Notes under the pieces: model-generated
Told to the model about the DNA's origin: nothing
Databases searched by the model: none
What the model saw: only the letters and a program-made list of their open reading frames with translations
Made by a program: the position numbers and the translations under genes
Shown: positions 30,495 through 38,421 of the stretch, piece by piece
Numbering within the stretch: position 1 is the first letter of the stretch
How the letters are laid out: each line of letters begins with the position of its first letter
NCBI GenBank assembly: GCA_014376695.1
Contig: JACMRA010000005.1
Location: forward strand, 1-38,421
Reading direction: 5' to 3'
Length of the DNA stretch: 38,421 nucleotides
Source: Minisyncoccota bacterium
GTDB taxonomy: Bacteria; Patescibacteriota; JACMRA01

Positions 30495-31595
30495 ATGCCA
30501 AATCCGCTCGACGCCTTCAAATTCCTATTTGATACCCTTGTCTACTACCCTCAATTAAACCTTTTACAATTCTTTTTTAAGTTCACCAACGACATTGGTT
30601 TTGCGATTATTTTGGTTGCTATTGTGGTTAATCTTTTACTTTGGAAGGTAATTTCGGGATCTTTTATTAGCGGTATTAAAATGCGAATTCTAGGACCTCA
30701 GATGAAACTTATTCAAGATCAGTACAAGACTACAAAAGACGATGCTCCAGAGGTTATAATGACCAAAAGCACTGCAACTCGCAAAGCCATCGGCCAATTA
30801 TATGCCAAGCACGGCATCAAAACTGGATCATTTTTTTGGGTGTTATTTTTTCAGCTTTTCTTTGCCTCTGGTGTTTTTTATGTAGTTAATAATGTCGCCA
30901 ATAGCATTAAAGATAGTACAACTATCAAAGGAATTTATGAGAATATCTTTGGTTTTAGTAGTACAGTTTTTCCATCCGGAGGTCTTAATAACCTAATCAA
31001 AATTGACGCGCCTTCGACTAACTATCTTTGGTTGCCGGTTCTTTCGCTTGTTTTGTCCTATTTATATGGGCGATATACATTCCACTGGGCTCCAAATCTC
31101 AAGATAATCAACCAACTCGTCAACAACAACACCCCAAAAGATCCAAAAGATCCAAAAAAAGATGACGTTCCTGGAATCGACCCAGCGGCTTTGCAGCGAA
31201 ATCAAGAATTTATGGTGATTTATATAATGCCGGTAATCACTTTTTTCATCAATTCGTCTTTTAGTGCCGGTCTTAATCTCTATTTTGTGACATTGTCACT
31301 CTTTAATCTTATTCGCCAAATTATAATTTCTAATTACTACGCGACCCACGTTGATAAAATGCTCCAAGATGTCGCTGACAGCGACCCTACAAGTAGCGAC
31401 GGTAATCCATTTAATAACATAGATTCACCGGTCGATGTAGCCTTAGTGGCAAGTAACCTGCCCACAACTTCAATTGAACTTACCACCAAGTCACCTATAA
31501 CAATCATCGACAAGACCGTTAAACCCAAAAACGACCAAGCTAATTCAAAGGCCAACAAAAAAAACTGGAAAAAAAATACCAATAAAAAAAGGTAG
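30495..31595 (+). CDS. yidC: YidC/Oxa1 family membrane protein insertase
   Basis: 366 residues with the Oxa1-type core and no large periplasmic domain. Hydrophobic segments at about 30-50 ('IGFAIILVAIVVNLLLWKVI'), 110-130 ('FFWVLFFQLFFASGVFYVVN'), 170-190 and 235-265. The positively charged 'KMRILGPQMKLIQDQYK' segment after TM1 is the cytoplasmic helical hairpin. The C-terminus is basic ('NKKNWKKNTNKKR'), as in ribosome-binding YidC2/Oxa1 forms. It inserts proteins into the cytoplasmic membrane, with or without SecYEG. It follows the RbfA-like gene by 42 bases. Confidence 0.92.
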   Translation: MPNPLDAFKFLFDTLVYYPQLNLLQFFFKFTNDIGFAIILVAIVVNLLLWKVISGSFISGIKMRILGPQMKLIQDQYKTTKDDAPEVIMTKSTATRKAIGQLYAKHGIKTGSFFWVLFFQLFFASGVFYVVNNVANSIKDSTTIKGIYENIFGFSSTVFPSGGLNNLIKIDAPSTNYLWLPVLSLVLSYLYGRYTFHWAPNLKIINQLVNNNTPKDPKDPKKDDVPGIDPAALQRNQEFMVIYIMPVITFFINSSFSAGLNLYFVTLSLFNLIRQIIISNYYATHVDKMLQDVADSDPTSSDGNPFNNIDSPVDVALVASNLPTTSIELTTKSPITIIDKTVKPKNDQANSKANKKNWKKNTNKKR

Positions 31596-31622
31596 CTTTG
31601 GGATAAGCTCCAATTTGTTAAT

Positions 31623-32261
31623 ATGTCCATTCAGGCTCTAGAAGTAGAAACTTTCGACCAGCAACTCCTATTGCTTCGAGATAAAATCAACCAAATCACC
31701 ATCTCCTCTGCCTATACCGGTAAAGTGCCAACAATTGGAGTAATCGCCAAAAAACACTCTAGCCTTGGGGCGGTGGCAAGCCTCCTTAATAGCTACAATA
31801 TCCCTATCAAATATGAGAAATCTGACAACATTCTCGAGTATAATCATATCAAATGGATTATCCAAATAATGAGATACTGCCTTGAATATAACCAATCCAC
31901 CAATCACCGAGATCTAGATTATTTGGTTCAAGAAATTATCAGCTATCCATTTTGGGGGATTAATCCTATAACTTTATTTGATTTGGCGACCCAGACTAAC
32001 AGCTTGCAACGCCAAAATAAAGAGTTAAGCTATCTGGTTTCTATGCTCGAATATACTCCAAGCCAACTGGCCATTCAAACCATTGGAGCTGATACATCAG
32101 GGCAAATCCTCATCAGCTCTATAGCTAATTGGCTGATCAATCTGGGGACAAATAGCCCCAATCTGAGCCTAGGGCAAATATTGGATGTGATTCTAGGCGT
32201 GGAAATAAGCGATTCAAATGGCATTGTTAATATCCGGACAGTGGATGAGGATTACGAGTAG
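31623..32261 (+). CDS. UvrD-like helicase, middle (2A/2B) fragment
   Basis: 212 residues that match the part of a UvrD/PcrA helicase following motif IV: 'IQALEVETFDQQLLLLRDKI', then 'TIGVIAKKHSSLGAVASLL' and 'YNIPIKYEKS', i.e. the 'IAVLxRxxxxxxxxxxxLxxxxIPY' strand of domain 2A, then helices of 2B. It stops at 'GIVNIRTVDEDYE', just where motif V ('V-x-I-x-T-x-H-x-x-K-G-L-E') should come. No Walker motifs. It looks like the missing continuation of the 435-residue fragment at 2630-3937, which ends at 'KLTSRVD'. It begins 28 bases after yidC on the same strand. Probably a relic. Confidence 0.7.
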   Translation: MSIQALEVETFDQQLLLLRDKINQITISSAYTGKVPTIGVIAKKHSSLGAVASLLNSYNIPIKYEKSDNILEYNHIKWIIQIMRYCLEYNQSTNHRDLDYLVQEIISYPFWGINPITLFDLATQTNSLQRQNKELSYLVSMLEYTPSQLAIQTIGADTSGQILISSIANWLINLGTNSPNLSLGQILDVILGVEISDSNGIVNIRTVDEDYE

Positions 32262-32306
32262 AAAAGATGCTAATTATGAAACTTACTAATTTTGTTTGAT
32301 TTATAA

Positions 32307-32432
32307 GTAGACATCTTTCAATTGCTTGATAATAACCTACAAAATGGAAAAGAATTCACGGTGAGTGACGGTCCTATTATAATTTTAAACGATGAGCCGA
32401 TTATTAACCCAGAGCAAACTGCCTATAATTGA
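32307..32432 (+). pseudogene. Possible coding relic in the gap after the helicase fragment
   Basis: A start-less frame of 41 codons reads VDIFQLLDNNLQNGKEFTVS, then DGPIIILNDEPIINP, ending with TGA. The composition looks protein-like in an otherwise AT-rich gap, but there is no start codon or family match. The rest of 32262-32543 holds only the promoter listed next. Confidence 0.25.
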
Positions 32433-32476
32433 ATAAGCAACTATATTGCGTAACTGAATAATCATATTCCATAAGT

Positions 32477-32505
32477 TTGACATTCTAATCAAGTTAAACT
32501 AAACT
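32477..32505 (+). promoter_or_regulatory. Promoter of the solute-binding protein gene
   Basis: TTGACA (32477-32482), a 17-base spacer, TAAACT (32500-32505). The start would be about 30 bases before the ATG at 32544. Confidence 0.6.
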
Positions 32506-32543
32506 ACAAGCAATTCAAACAACCTGACAAAAACCTAAATGCT

Positions 32544-33998
32544 ATGCTGGAAAATTTAAAACTGAGCTTTGACCAATATCGAAACCGTTGGCTCATCGGG
32601 ATTGTCTGCGGCGTCCTAATTCTAGGCTTGGTTATCTTGGCTTCTCTCAATCAGCCCAAACCCAAAGCGACAACAATCGCTAGTCCAGCCGTTGAGCTTA
32701 CGTGGTGGAAAACCGATATCAATCCGCAAGTCTACCAAGACACAATCCAGGCCTTTAACCAGACTCCTGGCAACCAAAATGTCCGAATCAATATTGTCAC
32801 CAAAGAAACTAATAACAAATACTACAGAGATTTAGTTGAGGATTTAGCCCAAAACATCGGGCCAGATATATTTAGTCTGGCCAACGATGATTTACCCGCT
32901 TATCAAAAATTCCTCTCCCCAATTGACATATTCAAAGGCAAAGAACTCACCGATTACAAGCAGAATTTTGCCTATTTAGCGGTCCGAGAAACCATTAGCA
33001 AAGATAAAGTTTATGGAATAACTAGTTATATCGATAATCTGCAGCTTTACTATAACAAAACTATCCTTACACAAAACCAGCAAGCCTCACCGCCGACCAA
33101 ATGGGAAGAAATTTCAAAACAGATAGACTACTTTAGCAAAAAAGTCCTCGGTTCAGATAAATTTATTCAATCAACTATTGCTTTAGGGACTGGCGGCCGA
33201 TCAGCGCTTGGGCCTACGACCAGTAATATTCCACTCCACCCCGACATACTCCCTCTTCTAATGTTTCAGTTTGGCGGGCAAATGTACGACTACCAAACTG
33301 AAGAAAATGCCATGCTCAAAGGTGAGAACTCTACCCGAAAACCTGGAATATCCGAACAAGTTATTGATGAAAATAGCCCAATTTACCGAGCTATAAGATT
33401 TTATAGAGATTTTGGTGACTCGACGACTTCGCGCTATAATTGGAATAATAATAATATAGCCGCCGATGATATGTTCACCCAGGGGAACCTTGCTTACAAT
33501 ATTCAATACTCCTCATTCTCAAATCAAGTCAAAAAGAAAAATCCACGACTCGAATTTAGTGTCACGGCAATACCTCAATTTAACGACCAAATCAAAAAAA
33601 CCTATGGTAAATTCCAGATGGACTCTCTGAATCGAAAACTTGCCAATGATTCCACAGCTTCCCCGACTGGCAAAATAAAGTACCAAAAAGCTCAAGAGTT
33701 CTTGTTTTATTTGTCCTCAAAAAATGCCCAAACAGACTTCGCGACCAAAACTGGTCTGCCGGGAGCACATAACGAAGTAATCAAATCTCAACTGAACGGA
33801 GACCAGCAATCCCGTATTTTTGCCGCCGGTAGCCTTTATTCTGATAATTATTACAAGCCTGATGTCACCAAAGTCAACCTTATGTGGTCGAAGTTATTCG
33901 ATAGAATTCAGTACGAAAATATCAGCCTTACCGAAAGTATCCAAAGGGCCTCGGACGAGTACGATTTGATCCTTAACGATACGCCCAAAATTAGGTAG
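32544..33998 (+). CDS. Extracellular solute-binding protein family 1 (sugar-type), membrane-anchored
   Basis: 484 residues. An N-terminal membrane helix (about 18-36, 'WLIGIVCGVLILGLVILASL') is followed by a family 1 binding fold: 'VELTWWKTDINPQVYQDTIQ', 'GPDIFSLANDDLPAY' (the P-D-I/V-F element), 'DKVYGITSYIDNLQLYYNKT' (the Y-G-x-P...x-L-x-Y-N-K signature), 'PPTKWEEISKQ' (P-x-T-W-d-E), and a late 'EFLFYLSSKNAQTDFATKTG'. No lipobox cysteine, so it is probably held by the uncleaved helix. It would deliver a substrate (oligosaccharide or similar) to an ABC importer, whose genes are not in view. It is convergent with clpC, the stops being adjacent. Confidence 0.85.
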   Translation: MLENLKLSFDQYRNRWLIGIVCGVLILGLVILASLNQPKPKATTIASPAVELTWWKTDINPQVYQDTIQAFNQTPGNQNVRINIVTKETNNKYYRDLVEDLAQNIGPDIFSLANDDLPAYQKFLSPIDIFKGKELTDYKQNFAYLAVRETISKDKVYGITSYIDNLQLYYNKTILTQNQQASPPTKWEEISKQIDYFSKKVLGSDKFIQSTIALGTGGRSALGPTTSNIPLHPDILPLLMFQFGGQMYDYQTEENAMLKGENSTRKPGISEQVIDENSPIYRAIRFYRDFGDSTTSRYNWNNNNIAADDMFTQGNLAYNIQYSSFSNQVKKKNPRLEFSVTAIPQFNDQIKKTYGKFQMDSLNRKLANDSTASPTGKIKYQKAQEFLFYLSSKNAQTDFATKTGLPGAHNEVIKSQLNGDQQSRIFAAGSLYSDNYYKPDVTKVNLMWSKLFDRIQYENISLTESIQRASDEYDLILNDTPKIR

Positions 33999-36575
33999 CT
34001 ATCTGGTCGTAATAATTTCTGGGGCCTCGACTTTTTTGATATCTTGAACTTTTATCCCCGGGAGTTTGAGCTTCTTTTCTTTGACGATAATTTCTTTATT
34101 TTTATCGAGGAAAATTTCCATATTGAGATTAGTTGGATTATCTAGTAGGTATTCGGCAATTGGATTGTGAATTATATTAGCAATTAGAGACTTAACTTCC
34201 CGAGCTCCATATTCGAGTTTATTATTTACTTGGCTAACTATAAAACCGACAATATCATCTTTAAATGTGATTGTTCTACCATTTTTGAGCAGGTGATTTT
34301 GGAGGATTGATAATTCTTTGTGGATAATTTGAGTCAGCACAGTCACGCCAATTGGTCTGAAAACAATTTTTGAGGTAATACGGCCCAGAATTTCTGGCTT
34401 GATCGTCTTTTCGACTTCGTCCATTACATTTTTTTTGATGGTTTGATAATCCTGTTCCTCAGCACTTGAAAGATTGCTAAATCCAATTTTGGAGGCAAAC
34501 TTGTTGAGTTGATTCCGCCCAAGATTAGAAGTCATAAATATCATGGCGTGGCGACATGAGACAATATTTCCCTTGGAGTCGGTAATCTGCCCCTCTTCCA
34601 ACATCTGGAGTAGGATATTCAAAATGTCCTTGGATCCTTTTTCAATTTCATCGAATAATATAACCGAATAGGGATTTTCTCGCAGGAATTCGGTTAGTCT
34701 TGGCTTATCTTCGTAGCCTACATACCCAGCTGGCGCCCCAATAAGCGAAGAAATAGTGTGCTTCTCGCTAAATTCACTCATATCCAACTTTAGCAAATAT
34801 TTATCAAGGCTCCCATACAATTCTTTGGTTATGATTTTGACTAATTCGGTTTTGCCGACTCCTGTTGGCCCAAGTAACAAGAATGAGGCAATTGGACCCT
34901 TGTTTGGATTGACGCCAGTGTAGGCTCGTTTGAGAGCAGAAGTTACAAGCGAATTAGCCTCTCCCTGACCAAAAATTTGGTTATTAAGAGTATTCTCAAG
35001 GTATTTGACCTGAGTAAATATATTAGAAGTGACCCGAACGACTGGTACATTACTAATCATCGAGACGGTGTGTTCAAGCAGCTCTTGATTGACTGTTGGC
35101 TTGGGTTTGGAGTCTTTGGTGCTTTGGTTAAGGACTGATAATTGGTTTTCAAGTGACTTTTGTTCGTGTTCAAATTTTTTGGAAAGTTCGAAGTTTTGCT
35201 CCAAAATAGCTTGATTTTTTTGCTTAATTAATTCCAAAATTTCACGTTCAATCGAGACCCAAGTCTTTTCCTTTTCTTTGTCATCGGTTTCGACCCGGCT
35301 TTGGGCAATGCGACACTTTACCAAGCACTCATCCATAATATCGATAGCCTTATCAGGGAAAAATCGCTCCGGAACAAATCGCTCAGCCAAATCAACTAAT
35401 TTTGGCACCAGCTCATCAGGGAATAAAACGCCGTGATAATTTTCGTAGCTGGACTTAACACCGCGAAGGATACTTATAACTTGAAATTGATCTGGTTCAT
35501 CGAGTTTGACGGGTTGGAATCTTCTTTCGAAGGCTTTGTCTTTTTTGATTAATGTTCGGTATTCTTCCATCGTGGTCGCGCCAATAACGCTAACTTCGCC
35601 CCGAGCAAGGTACGGCTTAAGAATATCTGGCAAAGTAGGCCCACCTGACGAACCAGCACCAGCACCGACTGCACTATGCAATTCGTCAATGAATAATATT
35701 ACATTTTTGGCCTCGATAACCTCCTCGATAATTGTCTTAATTCGCGACTCGAATTCACCGCGAAACATAGTTCCGGCCAGCAGCGAACTGACATCGAGCG
35801 ATAGGATTTGCTTGTCTTGAAGCCAGATTGGAACTTGTTTATCCAAAATTCGTTTAGCAAGCCCTTCGATTGCGGCTGTTTTACCAACGCCGGGTTCGCC
35901 AAGTAAAATTGGGTTATTTTTGGTTTTTCGAGATAAAATTTGGATGATTCGCTCGATTTCTTTTTCTCGCTCCACTAGCTCAAAGCCAATATTTTGTTTG
36001 ATTTTTTTGTTAAGATTTATAGTGAAGTAGTCCAGGTAACTTTGAGGCTGGTTACGCGAAGTTTTGAGTTTGGGATTCTTTTCGCCGACTTTTACACCTT
36101 TTTTGTAGTTTTCGAATACGGTTAATAAAATATCCTTAATTCGGCCGCTGTTTTCCTCATTGAGATTCATTAGCTTTTGACCGTGGGAATTAGTAGTATC
36201 TAATATTCCATAGATAAGATGCTCGAGGCCGATATGACTGTAATTATAAGTCTCGGCTATTCTAATGGCTTTATCTAAGCAGTTCTGTAATTCTTCCGTA
36301 ATTTTAGGGAAAAATAATGTACCGCTGTTGGCTGGATCTTCGTCGGTTTTGCTGTGTTCTTTCATTGTCTCTATACCGACACGTCGAATAACTTCGAGTA
36401 ATTCAGTATTGCTCAGTCCGTCAATAAAAGCCATTTGAAACGGCAGGTCATTTTGAGGTTGAGATAATATACCGTAAATAAGATGATCTGAACCAATATA
36501 ATTATGGGTGAGATCTTGAGCGACTTGTTGAGCTAAATCAAGGGCATTTTTGGCTCGGGTATCAAATTTTAACAT
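33999..36575 (-). CDS. clpC: ClpC/ClpA-type AAA+ unfoldase
   Basis: 858 residues, full-length. Two Clp-N repeats (1-150, '[20 protein letters not shown]', '[14 protein letters not shown]'); NBD1 with Walker A '[18 protein letters not shown]' (~228) and Walker B '[12 protein letters not shown]'; a middle region with a UVR-like helix ('[18 protein letters not shown]'); NBD2 with Walker A '[14 protein letters not shown]' (~568), Walker B '[10 protein letters not shown]', 'TSNLGRNQL' and the arginine finger region 'IKPEILGRI'. The tripeptide 'IGF' in 'ASKIGFSNL' fits the loop that docks on ClpP. Expected job: unfolding proteins for ClpP degradation. clpP is not in this window. Confidence 0.95.
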   Translation of the reverse strand: MLKFDTRAKNALDLAQQVAQDLTHNYIGSDHLIYGILSQPQNDLPFQMAFIDGLSNTELLEVIRRVGIETMKEHSKTDEDPANSGTLFFPKITEELQNCLDKAIRIAETYNYSHIGLEHLIYGILDTTNSHGQKLMNLNEENSGRIKDILLTVFENYKKGVKVGEKNPKLKTSRNQPQSYLDYFTINLNKKIKQNIGFELVEREKEIERIIQILSRKTKNNPILLGEPGVGKTAAIEGLAKRILDKQVPIWLQDKQILSLDVSSLLAGTMFRGEFESRIKTIIEEVIEAKNVILFIDELHSAVGAGAGSSGGPTLPDILKPYLARGEVSVIGATTMEEYRTLIKKDKAFERRFQPVKLDEPDQFQVISILRGVKSSYENYHGVLFPDELVPKLVDLAERFVPERFFPDKAIDIMDECLVKCRIAQSRVETDDKEKEKTWVSIEREILELIKQKNQAILEQNFELSKKFEHEQKSLENQLSVLNQSTKDSKPKPTVNQELLEHTVSMISNVPVVRVTSNIFTQVKYLENTLNNQIFGQGEANSLVTSALKRAYTGVNPNKGPIASFLLLGPTGVGKTELVKIITKELYGSLDKYLLKLDMSEFSEKHTISSLIGAPAGYVGYEDKPRLTEFLRENPYSVILFDEIEKGSKDILNILLQMLEEGQITDSKGNIVSCRHAMIFMTSNLGRNQLNKFASKIGFSNLSSAEEQDYQTIKKNVMDEVEKTIKPEILGRITSKIVFRPIGVTVLTQIIHKELSILQNHLLKNGRTITFKDDIVGFIVSQVNNKLEYGAREVKSLIANIIHNPIAEYLLDNPTNLNMEIFLDKNKEIIVKEKKLKLPGIKVQDIKKVEAPEIITTR

Positions 36576-36583
36576 ATGCCAAA

Positions 36584-36612
36584 ACTATAGACAAACTTTT
36601 GATAATTAGCAA
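36584..36612 (-). promoter_or_regulatory. Promoter of clpC, near-leaderless
   Basis: On the minus strand TTGCTA (36607-36612), a 17-base spacer, TATAGT (36584-36589). Only eight bases separate the -10 from the ATG, so the mRNA would start at or within a base or two of the start codon. Confidence 0.5.
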
Positions 36613-36670
36613 GGGGATTTTTTGATTGCCAAAGTTTGGGACAATTTGAGATTAACTAATCAAAGATTAA

Positions 36671-36700
36671 TTGACATTGTTCAAATTGTTAGTTTATAAT
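36671..36700 (+). promoter_or_regulatory. Perfect-hexamer promoter of the subtilase gene
   Basis: TTGACA (36671-36676), an 18-base spacer, TATAAT (36695-36700). The predicted leader is about 60 bases. Confidence 0.8.
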
Positions 36701-36767
36701 ATGTAAATATCGATGTTAAGGCAAATCACTGTGCCAAGTCGACATTAAATCCCTAAAGAAAAATTTT

Positions 36768-38421
36768 ATGATTCACTCTTTCAATAAAAACATCAAAAAT
36801 TTGCTAACGATAACGCTTTTGTTATCGACTTTATCAATGAATTTTATTAATGTTACAGCCCAAAGTAGTTCCAAAACTATGCCCAAAGATCAAGGGACTG
36901 GATATATACCAGGGGAACTAATTATTATTGAAAACACCAAGAATCCAAAAACTCAATCATTGCAAAGTACTTTTATTCCGCCGCAAATCAATGAAATACC
37001 AAAATCATTGCCAGACACTGAAATAATCAAAACTAAAGCTGTGACCAAAATCGTATCAAAAAGCTTAGCTACTCGAGTCGGGAAAGCCCAGCAAGAATTC
37101 AAGCCAGCCTCAATTGAAACGACTCCAAGAATTGACAAAGAGACTCAAAAGACTATTGATGAGCTTCTTAAAGAAGGTATTAAGACAGAGCCAAATTATA
37201 TTTACTCCAAAAACTTAGTACCAACTGATCCCCAATTCCCCCTACAATGGTATTTGAATAATATCGGTCAAAGAGTTGATGGAGTAAATGGCCTCGTTGG
37301 CGCGGACATAAAAGTGATTCCAGCTTTTGATACCGCAATTGGAAAGCCCAGTGTAAAAATTGCTGTTTTGGATGATGGTTTTGACCTTAATCACCCAGAC
37401 TTATCAGGTGCTTATCTACCAGGGTATGACTTTGGAGATAATGATAATAACCCTGATTGGGGAGGTAATGCCAATGCCACGCATGGGACAATGGTTACCG
37501 GAGTTATTGCCTCCAAGATTAACAATGGAGTTGGTGGAGTTGGTACCTGTCCAGAATGTAAGATTCTGCCATTAAAAATAGGAAGGGGGGCTAACGCGAT
37601 CTTGGCCAGTGACGCTATTTTAAATGCAATAGCATGGGCCATAAATAACCAAGCAAGTATCATAACTATGAGCTTTGGTGCTCCTTTTCGCTCGCAAGCA
37701 CTTGAAACTACCCTCAATGAAGCTACCAATTCTGGAATAACATCGATTGCGGCCTCCGGTAATTACGGCGATCGAAATTATTACTATCCAGCTAGCTTTG
37801 AAAGTGTCATATCGGTGGCTTCTACTAATAACCGCGATGTGATTAGCAGTTTTAGTACATATAATGATCAAGTTGACATCGCTGCCCCTGGCGAAGCAAT
37901 ACTAACCACTGCAGTTGGCGCACGATATGAAGCGGTCGACGGAACCTCATTTTCTTCCCCTATGGTTGCGGGCGTAGCCGGATTGATAAAGTCAGTCAAT
38001 TCCTTACTAACGCCGGCTCAAATCAAAAGCATTCTACAATCTAATGCCACAAACATCTCATCTCAAAATCCAAACTTTACTACATTTGGGGGCGTTCAAA
38101 AAAACGTGCTAAGGCTGAACGCAACTGCGGTAATAAATACACCAAAAAATACACCAAAAATTCGAAGTGTAGGTAGCCTTAATAATAATGATAACTTTAA
38201 CGAAATAATCTGGCAAAATACAACTAGTGGAGAACCGTTTGTAAATTATGGTAGTGGTAATGGAATTGTCAAAAAGTCTCAATCTCTCTATCCTGGGTTT
38301 AACGCACCTGAGTGGCAGATTATGGATACTGTGGATATGAACGGAGATGGAATTGTCGATTTGGTTTGGCAAAATTCAAACAATGGACAACCAGTAATCT
38401 GGTATCTAAATTCTGACGGCA
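36768..38421 (+). CDS. Secreted subtilisin-like serine protease with C-terminal FG-GAP/VCBS-type repeats, 3'-truncated
   Basis: The frame is open from ATG 36768 to the window edge (551 codons seen). A signal peptide (about 1-31: 'NLLTITLLLSTLSMNFINVT', cleavage near VTA-QS) precedes a propeptide-like region. The S8 catalytic triad is complete: Asp 202 in 'IAVLDDGFDLNHPDLSG', His 239 in 'HGTMVTGVIASK', oxyanion Asn 332 in 'IAASGNYG', Ser 394 in 'DGTSFSSPMVAGVAGL'. After the protease domain a short linker leads into 'MNGDGIVDLVWQNSNNGQPV', a Ca-binding FG-GAP/VCBS-like repeat of beta-propellers; an earlier 'NDNFNEIIWQNTTSGEPF' is a first repeat. It should act outside the cell, on prey, host or surface proteins. 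Its own strong promoter lies just upstream. Confidence 0.92.
   Translation, partial: MIHSFNKNIKNLLTITLLLSTLSMNFINVTAQSSSKTMPKDQGTGYIPGELIIIENTKNPKTQSLQSTFIPPQINEIPKSLPDTEIIKTKAVTKIVSKSLATRVGKAQQEFKPASIETTPRIDKETQKTIDELLKEGIKTEPNYIYSKNLVPTDPQFPLQWYLNNIGQRVDGVNGLVGADIKVIPAFDTAIGKPSVKIAVLDDGFDLNHPDLSGAYLPGYDFGDNDNNPDWGGNANATHGTMVTGVIASKINNGVGGVGTCPECKILPLKIGRGANAILASDAILNAIAWAINNQASIITMSFGAPFRSQALETTLNEATNSGITSIAASGNYGDRNYYYPASFESVISVASTNNRDVISSFSTYNDQVDIAAPGEAILTTAVGARYEAVDGTSFSSPMVAGVAGLIKSVNSLLTPAQIKSILQSNATNISSQNPNFTTFGGVQKNVLRLNATAVINTPKNTPKIRSVGSLNNNDNFNEIIWQNTTSGEPFVNYGSGNGIVKKSQSLYPGFNAPEWQIMDTVDMNGDGIVDLVWQNSNNGQPVIWYLNSDG

Noticed and set aside
37360-38372. Several short frames on both strands at the window end
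   Set aside because: They are shadows of the subtilase frame, which is open from 36768 to the edge.

Overview
The window looks like a piece of a small-genome bacterium of the Patescibacteria (Candidate Phyla Radiation). The evidence is indirect: AT-rich, densely packed genes; short or dissected versions of housekeeping proteins (a headless PriA, an AlaRS fragment, UvrD-like pieces); a 298-residue protein of a kind I associate with that group; a stand-alone SPFH protein, LemA, MscL and membrane-anchored surface proteins; and no rRNA. I cannot assign a genus. The genes read as intact under the standard code. TGA is never the stop of an intact core gene here, only of a broken gene and of accessory or relic reading frames.

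Layout. 1-1364: the 3' end of a DUF11 surface protein, then a self-contained transcription unit (consensus promoter, 19-codon hydrophobic reading frame, hairpins, terminator). 1465-5177: a TetR repressor, an AlaRS fragment, the front half of a UvrD-like helicase, and a membrane-anchored HELIH metallopeptidase whose start is separated from its body by a run of nine G. 5203-10306: a WecA/TagO-type glycosyl-1-phosphate transferase and gatA on the minus strand, then an SPFH protein coupled to a 502-residue unknown. 10283-13894: an accessory island on the minus strand with two toxin-tip/immunity pairs headed by a perfect 136-bp direct repeat, an orphan immunity-like gene, a 33-bp repeat in two copies and the first codons of a lost restriction-modification enzyme. 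14488-18718: PriA C-terminal half, Jag/KhpB, MetRS, LemA, and tRNA-Cys and tRNA-Met. 18805-22280: DEAD-box helicase, MscL, fasciclin-domain surface protein and a secreted unknown. 22639-28063: dnaA facing an opposed group (unknown, ssb, unknown, ruvX, TRM11-like methylase). 28299-32261: an HTH-methyltransferase fusion, a membrane protein, an RbfA-like protein, YidC and a second UvrD-like piece. 32544-38421: a solute-binding protein, ClpC, and a secreted subtilase cut by the window edge.

How the genes fit together. dnaA, ssb, jag, yidC and ruvX are genes often found near bacterial origins, but here they are interspersed with unrelated genes and no DnaA-box cluster is visible. The cell-surface theme is strong: DUF11 and fasciclin proteins that both end in an xPxTG-hydrophobic-basic tail, a metallopeptidase, a subtilase, a mechanosensitive channel, YidC and a polyprenyl-phosphate sugar transferase. 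The most notable accessory system is the toxin-tip array. Its two tips share an identical leader and lack an obvious start of their own, the arrangement expected of silent cassettes that can recombine onto a full-length toxin gene elsewhere.
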